From: Clostridia bacterium | Lineage (GTDB): Bacteria; Bacillota; Clostridia; Oscillospirales; Ruminococcaceae | Assembly (NCBI GenBank): GCA_003246805.1 | Contig: QKDG01000081.1 | Location: 1-13,870, forward strand | Length of the DNA: 13,870 bases | Direction: 5' to 3' | In this document: piece after piece, positions 8,228-13,560 of the stretch | Numbering within the stretch: position 1 is the stretch's first letter | Layout: each line of letters opens with the position of its first letter | Program-made: the position numbers and the translations under genes | Notes under the pieces: generated by a model | The model's database searches: none | Told to the model about the DNA's origin: nothing | What the model saw: only the letters and a program-made list of their open reading frames with translations

Positions 8228-8256
8228 ATTATACAACTTCTGTAAAAAAATTGCAA
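8228..8256 (-). promoter_or_regulatory. dcw operon promoter, sigma-A type
   Basis: On the minus strand TTGCAA (8256-8251), a 17-nt spacer and a perfect TATAAT (8233-8228) give a predicted start near 8221, at the edge of the first MraZ box. The DNA upstream (8257-8330) is A/T-tract rich, like an UP element. It is the only strong promoter seen in front of mraZ. Confidence 0.85.
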
Positions 8257-8332
8257 CAGTTATAATAATCATTTTAAAATGAAAAGTTTAATAATTTTTG
8301 TTTTAAAATATTGTTAATAATGCATAAAAATA

Positions 8333-8364
8333 GATGAAAAGCTATTGAAAAATAGCTTTTCATC
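8333..8364 (-). terminator. Rho-independent terminator of the vitamin B6 operon
   Basis: A perfect 14-bp inverted repeat (8333-8346 with 8351-8364) closes a GAAA tetranucleotide. On the minus strand it is followed by CTATTTTTATG, so it ends transcripts coming from the ECF gene about 90 nt upstream. It keeps that operon separate from the dcw promoter. The plus-strand side has no T run. Confidence 0.8.
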
Positions 8365-8450
8365 CCATTAAATAAACATTTGTTTTAATTTTTTATTGCT
8401 TTCATTATGTTAATTTTTTATGAATGCAGAGTTTTTCCACGAAAAAAGAG

Positions 8451-8954
8451 TTATTTCTTTATATGATATACTAATTTGGTTTGGTCCAGTGCTGTTCCTA
8501 TAAAAAGGAATACCGCAAAGCTCCCCACTGCCTGAATAATTAAACCAGGTATTGCAATAAGCTGTGCCTCAAAACCACCAAATAGGATAACTTCTGCAAT
8601 ATAATATCCCCCGATAGTTATCAATGAAGAAAAAACTATTGCAATTAATGAACGCTTTGTGATTATTTTTGTTCCCTGCGCCTTTGCAATATACAGGCAG
8701 GTGGCATTTAGGCTTTTGATTATAAACGTTGGTATTACATATATAGCAAAGCCAGAAAAAACATCGGCAAGCGATTCACCAATTGCCCCTGCAATTATTC
8801 CAAATGGGAATGGCATTAGCACTGAGGCTAAATACATCACTGCATCACCAAGGTGGATGTATCCGTTTCCGTATACGATATGAATCATTGTTGTAACTGT
8901 AATCATCGCAGTAAAAAGTGCTGTATAAACAATTGTTTTTATTTTTTTATTCAT
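8451..8954 (-). CDS. ECF transporter S component, probable vitamin B6 (pyridoxine) uptake
   Basis: This is a small 167-residue membrane protein with five to six hydrophobic segments. It has the S-component pattern HLGDAVMYLASVLMPFPFG (35-53), then GAIGESLADVFSGFAIYVIPTFIIK across two helices, as in the COG4720 / ECF-ribofla_trS group. S components bind a vitamin and dock on a shared EcfA-EcfA'-EcfT energising module encoded elsewhere. The gene overlaps the end of the kinase gene by 8 nt, with GGAGGG 8 nt before its ATG, so the two are translationally coupled. The partner kinase points to a B6 vitamer as substrate (PdxU-like). That substrate is an inference from context; riboflavin, thiamin precursors or others remain possible from sequence alone. 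Confidence 0.85.
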   Translation of the reverse strand: MNKKIKTIVYTALFTAMITVTTMIHIVYGNGYIHLGDAVMYLASVLMPFPFGIIAGAIGESLADVFSGFAIYVIPTFIIKSLNATCLYIAKAQGTKIITKRSLIAIVFSSLITIGGYYIAEVILFGGFEAQLIAIPGLIIQAVGSFAVFLFIGTALDQTKLVYHIKK

Positions 8955-9780
8955 TCAATAACCCTCCGAGCTTATAAAGTAAAGGTTCAAAAACAACGCC
9001 CTCTGATACCGGTGCGTTATGCTTTGTCGTATATTTCAGGCAACTATATATAAATCGTGTTGCTATCTGAACGGCATGGTTTAAATTGTAGCCTTTTACA
9101 AGCATCCCCGTTAAAACAGAAGCAAATAAATCACCTGTGCCTGAAAAAGACTGTTGCGATTTTTTTGTAACAAAAGATGTGCCTTTTTTGTTGTTATAAA
9201 CATAGTTGAGTAGCTTATCTTTATACTCTATCCCAGTAATAACAACAGCTTTTGCACCGTAGTCACATAATCTGCTTGAAATATATTCGCATTCTAAAAC
9301 TGACAGATTTTCCCCCTTGTATTCGACATCAGCAAGATAGCAAGCCTCAGTCACATTGGGAGTAATAACATCGGCAACTGCAACCAGCCTCTTTAACTCG
9401 TCGCACATTTCCTTTGTATAAGTTGAATATAATCTGCCCTTGTCACCCATAACAGTATCGATAACACAAAATGGCTTTTTTGAAAAGCTATTTATAAAAC
9501 CCTCTGTTATCTTAATCTGTTCGAGCGAGCCTAAAAACCCGCTGTAAATTGCATCAAATTCAATTTCGCTTTCTTTCCAATTGGAAATATAATCAGGAAG
9601 GGAATCAGTCAAATCCTTAAAATAGAAGCTTTCAAATCCGGTGTGACGTGACAATACCGCGGTGGGCAACGGGCAGCACTGCACTCCCATAACTGATAAA
9701 ACAGGCATGGCAATAGTGAGAGAACATCTCCCGAAGCCTGATATGTCATTTATTGCTGCTACCTTTGGAATAATACCCAC
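8947..9780 (-). CDS. pdxK: Pyridoxal/pyridoxamine kinase (PdxY/PdxK family)
   Basis: This ribokinase-superfamily enzyme phosphorylates the 5'-hydroxyl of pyridoxal, pyridoxamine or pyridoxine in B6 salvage. It has 277 residues. The family features are seen in order: INDISGFGRCSLT (10-22), CPLPTAVLS.HTG (36-48), DTVMGDKGRLY (108-118), ITPNVTEA (139-146) and the catalytic SGTGD (213-217, base D217). The start is a GTG at 9780 with GGGGGAAG about 6 nt upstream; no ATG lies nearby and the conserved region starts at residue 6. It is first in a two-gene operon with the ECF S component, giving uptake and then trapping by phosphorylation. Position 108 is D-T where many members have D-P, a minor variation. 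Confidence 0.92.
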   Translation of the reverse strand: MGIIPKVAAINDISGFGRCSLTIAMPVLSVMGVQCCPLPTAVLSRHTGFESFYFKDLTDSLPDYISNWKESEIEFDAIYSGFLGSLEQIKITEGFINSFSKKPFCVIDTVMGDKGRLYSTYTKEMCDELKRLVAVADVITPNVTEACYLADVEYKGENLSVLECEYISSRLCDYGAKAVVITGIEYKDKLLNYVYNNKKGTSFVTKKSQQSFSGTGDLFASVLTGMLVKGYNLNHAVQIATRFIYSCLKYTTKHNAPVSEGVVFEPLLYKLGGLLNE

Positions 9781-9813
9781 GTTACTTCCCCCATATATTT
9801 TGTTAACATCTTA

Positions 9814-9842
9814 ATAATATACAAATATAATCATAATATCAA
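9814..9842 (-). promoter_or_regulatory. Promoter of the pdxK-ECF operon
   Basis: On the minus strand TTGATA (9842-9837), a 17-nt spacer and TATTAT (9819-9814) predict a start near 9807, leaving a leader of about 27 nt. A TGTTAACA palindrome (9801-9808) sits at the start. A 15-bp palindrome AAGAATTAAATTCTT (9841-9855) touches the -35; both are possible operator sites, but the DNA is very AT-rich. Confidence 0.6.
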
Positions 9843-10142
9843 GAATTAAATTCTTCTTTATCGCTACATTCTTTTTGTGTAATTTAAATAATTAATGTAA
9901 TATAAGCATTGCTGTTTTTGTTGTTATTTACCTAAACGCCGTCAAGAAAAGCACTGATTTTTTCACTCGTTGATATTATAGACAATATTACCACTGATAA
10001 GGCTATCCGTATTTGTTCAATACGTAGAATATTTTTATTGTTCTGCTTGTATATTTTTCGTTATATAGTACCCATTTTGATTTAAAAGCATATTATAAAT
10101 TGAAAAAAGTATATAAATCCAATACTTTATAGGAGGGGTAAC
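9843..10142. other. Long AT-rich divergent intergenic region
   Basis: About 300 nt with no credible gene (about 25% G+C over 9781-10140). It ends with the ribosome site GGAGGGG before the ATPase gene. A small hairpin is possible at CGTATT..AATACG (10008-10024). For the plus-strand gene I find no good sigma-A promoter; TTGTTC-17-TTATAT (10038-10066) is weak. A TACC-N15-GCATATTATA arrangement (10069-10097) resembles a sigma-K promoter. I recognise no riboswitch. Confidence 0.5.
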
Positions 10143-11228
10143 ATGGCACTGGCAAAAACCGAATTTTTTTTAGGAGGAATAACACAAAATGGATTCCATA
10201 CGCATTTTGATAATGAAATAAGCAACGAGCAGTATTTCACTTACATATTAAAGGGCGGAGCAGGAACAGGAAAATCAACTTTATTGAAAAAAATTGCAAA
10301 GGAATTTTGTGAAATTGATGATGTTTGTATTTATTACTGCTCAAGTGACCCTAACTCACTTGATGCCGTTATCCTGAAAAAAGCAAAAGTGATAATTGTT
10401 GACGGAACAGCACCTCATACCTTTGACCCTGTTTATCCGGGTGTAAGCCAGATAATATTAAACCTCGGGGAGTTCTGGGATGGTGAGACCTTAATAAAAA
10501 ATTATATTGATATCGTAAATACAATAAACGAAAATCTAAAATGGCATAAACGTTGCAAAAACTACGTCAACGCGTTAGCCTCGTTATTTACAGATACTTA
10601 TTCTATTGCTCATGAAGCTTTAAATTATAAAAAGCTTGATGGTTTTGTAAGCAGGCTTTCCAATAAGCTTTTACCAAAAAAGGCTTTAAAAGAAGGGGAA
10701 ACTGAATTTGCTCAGCTATCTGCCCTAACACCAAAGGGGTATTATTCTTTGTTGGATACAGTAAAGGAATATGAAAACATATATATACTTAATGATAATT
10801 ATTTTGCTGGCTCTGATATATTCTTGCGTGATTTTGCAAACATTGCTACAAGTAAAGGGCTGGATGTGATTATCAGTGAATGCACACTTTTCAGCCCGCA
10901 TATTTATGAGCATCTTCTTATCCCTGCTTTAAAAACAGCATTTATATCCTCAAACCCTATAAATAACAATACAATTGATAATGCAAAACCAATTAACTAT
11001 TTAAGATTCTATAACAGCTCTCAAATATCACAAAAAAAACAACGCTTAGCTTTTAATAAAAAAGCATGTGATGATTTATTGGAAGAAGCTGTCAGCGTTT
11101 TAAACAATGCGAATGTAATACACAGAAAAATCGAAGATTATTATATCTTAGCAATGGATTTTGATAAGGTAGAGCAATTAACACAAAAGCTTATCAAGCA
11201 GATTAAAAATAAATATAGCAATAATTGA
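10143..11228 (+). CDS. PRK06851-like P-loop ATPase with degenerate second half
   Basis: This is a soluble 361-residue protein of unknown role. The N-terminal half opens FFLGGITQNGF and has a Walker A ILKGGAGTGKST (35-46), YYCSSDPNSLDAVIL (64-78) and a Walker B-like VIIVDGTAPH (83-92). This is the pattern I associate with the PRK06851 family of Firmicutes NTPases. The C-terminal half (from about 187) repeats the plan: EF..LSALTPKGYYSLLD, then YILNDNYFAGSDIFLRDFA (214-232) in place of the P-loop. It aligns without gaps to residues 34-52 but lacks the GKST residues, and ISSNPIN stands where VDGTAPH should be. I infer an internal duplication in which only copy one can bind nucleotide. The ATG has AGGAGGGG upstream. 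It is monocistronic and convergent with the UDG gene. Function unknown. Confidence 0.8.
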   Translation: MALAKTEFFLGGITQNGFHTHFDNEISNEQYFTYILKGGAGTGKSTLLKKIAKEFCEIDDVCIYYCSSDPNSLDAVILKKAKVIIVDGTAPHTFDPVYPGVSQIILNLGEFWDGETLIKNYIDIVNTINENLKWHKRCKNYVNALASLFTDTYSIAHEALNYKKLDGFVSRLSNKLLPKKALKEGETEFAQLSALTPKGYYSLLDTVKEYENIYILNDNYFAGSDIFLRDFANIATSKGLDVIISECTLFSPHIYEHLLIPALKTAFISSNPINNNTIDNAKPINYLRFYNSSQISQKKQRLAFNKKACDDLLEEAVSVLNNANVIHRKIEDYYILAMDFDKVEQLTQKLIKQIKNKYSNN

Positions 11229-11273
11229 ATATACAAATTTTTATTATTAATGGTTTACTATTTTTATAGCTAA

Positions 11274-11840
11274 TCAATAAAGATTATTTTTCATCAGATA
11301 ATCCTGCAACTTTTTAAAATCCTCATATGCGACAGGCTTTAATCTTGCGTTTCGTAAAATAGCGGCAGGATGATATACCGGAAATAATATCCTGCCGTTA
11401 TATTCTATAATCTCCCCATGAATTTTTGAAACACCTGCGGTTTTGCCCAAAAAATATTTAATGGCAAAATTGCCTACCATAATTATAACCTGAGGGTTGT
11501 GCAGATTAATCTGTAAGTCTAAATAATGCCTGCATTCATTTATTTCATTTTTTTTGGGATTCCTGTTTTCTGGCGGACGGCATTTAACCACATTGGTTAT
11601 ATATAAATTCTTTTCACGGCTTATACCTATTTCTGCAAGCATCTGCATTAAAAGCCTGCCACTTCTTCCCACAAAAGGCTTGCCCTGCTCATCCTCATCT
11701 GCACCCGGTGCTTCCCCGATAAGCATTATGCTTGAGTTAATTACCCCGTCGCCATCTATTGCGATGTTTCTTCCTTTATATAAATCACATTTTTGGCATT
11801 CATTAATCTCTTTTTTTAATTTCATTATTGAATCATTCAT
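11274..11840 (-). CDS. Uracil-DNA glycosylase, family 4 (4Fe-4S, type UDGa)
   Basis: It removes uracil from DNA in base excision repair. The 188-residue protein has the four cluster cysteines C15 and C18 (CQKC), C87 (VVKCRPP) and C103 (NECRHYL). It also shows the uracil-pocket motif GEAPGADEDEQGKPFVGRSG (42-61), ITNVVKCRPPENRNP (81-95) and the C-terminal HPAA motif (H157) that contacts the minor groove. GEAPGADE with Glu43 and the iron-sulfur cysteines separate it from family 1 Ung. The ATG at 11840 has GAGG upstream. It is transcribed alone, divergently from pduL, from a perfect TTGACA-17-TATAAT promoter whose -35 overlaps the pduL start codon. No terminator is seen in the 45-nt convergent gap to the ATPase gene. 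Confidence 0.95.
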   Translation of the reverse strand: MNDSIMKLKKEINECQKCDLYKGRNIAIDGDGVINSSIMLIGEAPGADEDEQGKPFVGRSGRLLMQMLAEIGISREKNLYITNVVKCRPPENRNPKKNEINECRHYLDLQINLHNPQVIIMVGNFAIKYFLGKTAGVSKIHGEIIEYNGRILFPVYHPAAILRNARLKPVAYEDFKKLQDYLMKNNLY

Positions 11841-11843
11841 AGC

Positions 11844-11872
11844 TTGACCTCACTAAAAAAAAGTTGTAAAAT
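11844..11872 (+). promoter_or_regulatory. Predicted pduL promoter
   Basis: TTGACC (11844-11849), a 17-nt spacer and TAAAAT (11867-11872) predict a start near 11879, 30 nt before the pduL ATG. An alternative, TTGTAA-16-TATTAT (11864-11891), would start inside the ribosome site and is less likely. The -35 lies on the ribosome site of the divergent UDG gene. Confidence 0.6.
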
Positions 11873-11886
11873 ATATTAATACACTT

Positions 11887-11915
11887 ATTATATATTGGAG
11901 GATAAATAATGTCAA
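11887..11915 (-). promoter_or_regulatory. Predicted UDG promoter, full sigma-A consensus
   Basis: On the minus strand TTGACA (11915-11910), exactly 17 nt, and TATAAT (11892-11887) match the sigma-A consensus at all 12 positions. The predicted start is near 11880, giving a 40-nt leader. The -35 covers part of the pduL start codon and the next codons. Confidence 0.75.
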
Positions 11916-12484
11916 AATTTATTGTTGAAACTTCTGCACGTCATATTCACGTATCAGAAGCTGACCTTGCCGTTCTTTTTGGTGAGGGCGCAAAGCTAAC
12001 AAACAAAAAGGATTTATCACAGCCCGGCCAATTCGCATGTGCAGAAAAGGTAACCGTTGTCGGACCTAAAAAAGAAATACCGGGAGTAACAATTTTAGGC
12101 CCTGTACGCCCTAACACACAGATTGAGTTATCAGCAACCGATGCACGTTCTATCGGAATTAAAGCACCTGTAAAAGAATCTGGTGATATTGCCGGAACAC
12201 CTGGCTGCAAAATTATCGGGCCATGTGGAGAGGTTGAGATTAAAGAGGGTGTAATCGTTGCTAAAAGGCATATACATCTCACCCCTGCTGATGCCGAGGC
12301 ACTTAACGTAACTGATAAAGAAATAGTTGCTGTTAAAATAGATTCCCCAGACAGAAGTGCAATTTTGTGTGATGTTGTATGCCGTGTTCATCCAAACTTT
12401 GCCCTTGCTATGCATATCGATACTGACGAAGCAAATGCTGTTGGTGCAGTATGCGACCAAATGGGTGAAATTATAAAACTTTAA
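11909..12484 (+). CDS. pduL: PduL-type phosphate acyltransferase (cytosolic)
   Basis: It exchanges acyl-CoA (propanoyl- or acetyl-CoA) and phosphate to acyl-phosphate, for ATP formation by acetate/propionate kinase. The 191-residue protein is two similar beta-barrel halves. Zinc-ligand histidines are visible in RHIHVS (H12, H14), RHIHLTP (H121, H123) and MHIDTDEANA (H169). SQPGQFA (37-43), GPVRPNTQIELSATDA (64-79) and SGDIAGTPG (91-99) are further family blocks. The protein begins directly at the catalytic fold, with no N-terminal amphipathic extension of the kind that targets PduL into microcompartments, and no shell genes are near. A cytosolic role in fermentation is therefore inferred. The ribosome site is GGAGGA 6 nt before the ATG. 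No ackA follows; a terminator does. Confidence 0.93.
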   Translation: MSKFIVETSARHIHVSEADLAVLFGEGAKLTNKKDLSQPGQFACAEKVTVVGPKKEIPGVTILGPVRPNTQIELSATDARSIGIKAPVKESGDIAGTPGCKIIGPCGEVEIKEGVIVAKRHIHLTPADAEALNVTDKEIVAVKIDSPDRSAILCDVVCRVHPNFALAMHIDTDEANAVGAVCDQMGEIIKL

Positions 12485-12500
12485 TTTATTAAAAAAATGA

Positions 12501-12530
12501 AACAGGTTGAATTTTCAGCCTGTTTTTTTG
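12501..12530 (+). terminator. Terminator after pduL
   Basis: A 10-bp stem (AACAGGTTGA with TCAGCCTGTT, one G-T pair) around a 4-nt loop is followed by a run of seven T's (12523-12529). It ends the pduL transcript 16 nt after the stop and makes pduL monocistronic. Confidence 0.9.
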
Positions 12531-12604
12531 TTTTATTTTTCTATAAAAAAAATTAAATATAAATATGTATCCTGGTTAGAATATTAGTGTCGGAGGTGAT
12601 TTCA

Positions 12605-12901
12605 TTGGAATATAAAAATACTAACATGCCATTTGGCATAAACGCTTTTACACCTGAACCAAAACCAAATGCTAAAGAAATCACAGCACTTGTAAAAAAA
12701 AGTGGCAGAGTAACGGGTTATAAATTATCCAACGGAGAAAAACTGTCAAAGGCTGATGGAATTGCACTTGCAAAGGCTGGCGAAATTAAAAATGTAGGTA
12801 TCGCAACAAGAAACGGTAATGAGTACCTTCGGACCTTGCCGGATGGAAGCGAAGGTAATAATCTTAGCAATCTGCCATCTGTCACTGATGAACACTTTTA
12901 A
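12605..12901 (+). CDS. DUF3892-type small protein
   Basis: This is a 98-residue hydrophilic protein. Its N-terminus is proline- and asparagine-rich (about 1-22). The conserved part (about 23-75) has the DUF3892 plan: ITALVKKSGRVTGYKLSNGEKLSKADGIALA, then GEIKNVGIATRNGNEYLRT. No membrane segment or signal peptide is seen and the function is unknown. The frame opens at a GTG at 12587, but GGAGGTG follows it as a ribosome site 8 nt before a TTG at 12605, which I take as start. Upstream, GGTTAGAATA (12574-12583) fits the -10 pattern of sigma-F/G promoters, but without a matching -35. It stands alone between two terminators. Confidence 0.75.
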   Translation: MEYKNTNMPFGINAFTPEPKPNAKEITALVKKSGRVTGYKLSNGEKLSKADGIALAKAGEIKNVGIATRNGNEYLRTLPDGSEGNNLSNLPSVTDEHF

Positions 12902-12930
12902 AATTAGGAGTAAATTTACTCCTAATTTTT
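12901..12930 (+). terminator. Terminator after the DUF3892 gene
   Basis: A perfect palindrome (12901-12928, 14 bp each arm, the centre forming the loop) begins at the last base of the stop codon and runs into a T run (12926-12930). The symmetric A and T flanks mean it could also act on the minus strand. Confidence 0.85.
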
Positions 12931-13076
12931 ATTGTAAAAAAGTCATTTTCTTATATTCATTGCAAATGAATTCGTGCATTTTCGTTGCTTTGTGATCATC
13001 CCCGAACCCCTTAGCAACATATATTATAGTTTTTAACCACTTTGTAATCAGAGTATAATTTCTCATAAATTTTTTG

Positions 13077-13105
13077 TTGATTATTATAAAATAATGTGTT
13101 ATAAT
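13077..13105 (+). promoter_or_regulatory. Promoter of the tRNA-Ser gene
   Basis: TTGATT (13077-13082), a 17-nt spacer and a perfect TATAAT (13100-13105) predict a start near 13112, some 20 nt before the mature tRNA 5' end. The distance is normal for a short 5' leader removed by RNase P. Confidence 0.75.
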
Positions 13106-13131
13106 ATATTTTATTCGTTCAGTTACAATAC

Positions 13132-13222
13132 GGAGATGTATCGAAGTGGTCATAACGGTGCTGACTCGAAATCAGTTGAACCTTCACAGGTTCCGTGGGT
13201 TCGAATCCCACCATCTCCGCCA
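13132..13222 (+). tRNA. tRNA-Ser (anticodon CGA)
   Basis: The acceptor stem GGAGATG (13132-13138) pairs perfectly with CATCTCC (13212-13218), followed by discriminator G and an encoded CCA (13220-13222). The anticodon stem GCTGA/TCAGT encloses the loop CTCGAAA, so the anticodon is CGA and reads UCG. A long class II variable arm (GAACC/GGTTC) confirms serine, and the T-arm GTGGG-TTCGAAT-CCCAC is canonical. It has its own promoter and terminator, so it is a single-gene tRNA unit. Confidence 0.97.
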
Positions 13223-13223
13223 C

Positions 13224-13262
13224 AAGTCCAGTAAGCATGAGAGCTTACTGGACTTTATTTTT
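13224..13262 (+). terminator. Terminator of tRNA-Ser
   Basis: A perfect 13-bp stem (13224-13236 with 13243-13255) around ATGAGA is followed by TTATTTTTT. It starts one base after the CCA end. It lacks a T run on the minus strand. Confidence 0.92.
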
Positions 13263-13491
13263 TAGCCACCTGCCTACCAGAAGCAACGTGCCAGTGTTAA
13301 AATTAATTCATCCCCATTTGAGTTCTAATAATTACCCCCACGCTGGTCAGTTGACGTTATGTTTTATCAGAATTAAGCCCTATCATTCCGATTGTATCTA
13401 TGTCCTGAGCCAGCACTGCCCATAGACTTTATCGGAGTCAGTTTAACACATAGCTTTCTTATTTGCAAGACGGGGATTATTGAGTGGAGAC
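13263..13491. other. Unassigned island between two convergent terminators
   Basis: About 230 bp of roughly 42% G+C lies between the tRNA terminator and the DUF368 terminator, far above the 25% of the other long gap. I find no gene with a ribosome site and no known RNA family that I recognise. Small structures are visible: TCTATG/CATAGA (13397-13426) and GACT/AGTC around TTATCGG (13425-13439). On the minus strand TTGCAA-17-TAAACT (13467-13439) is a weak promoter. It may be a noncoding RNA or a decayed gene or element end. Confidence 0.4.
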
Positions 13492-13532
13492 AAAAAACGG
13501 AATAATTCATTACTAATCACTGAATTATTCCG
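13492..13532 (-). terminator. Terminator of the DUF368 gene
   Basis: A perfect 12-bp stem (13498-13509 with 13521-13532) around an 11-nt loop is followed on the minus strand by six T's (13497-13492). It lies about 30 nt after the DUF368 stop. Confidence 0.88.
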
Positions 13533-13560
13533 CAAATTATTTGTTTAAAAATTATAGATT

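Noticed and set aside
10008..10024. Hairpin CGTATT/AATACG upstream of the ATPase gene as a riboswitch or attenuator
   Set aside because: Only a 6-bp stem, no T run at a proper distance and no recognised aptamer motif.
11947..12460. Long minus-strand frames of 111 and 109 codons across pduL
   Set aside because: They are antisense to a clearly recognisable pduL, have no ribosome site, and show no domain.
12929..13153. Minus-strand open frame of 74 codons, or 45 codons from the internal ATG at 13066, between the DUF3892 terminator and the tRNA
   Set aside because: No ribosome site precedes either start, the longer form runs into the tRNA gene, and the frame covers the tRNA promoter. I recognise no domain; it could at most be a gene remnant.
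13195..13425. Plus-strand open frame of 76 codons beginning inside tRNA-Ser
   Set aside because: It starts within the tRNA and crosses its terminator, a well-known artefact of tRNA 3' ends. No ribosome site and no recognisable domain.
13132..13491. Integrated mobile element at tRNA-Ser
   Set aside because: No integrase and no direct repeat of the tRNA 3' end found up to the window edge.
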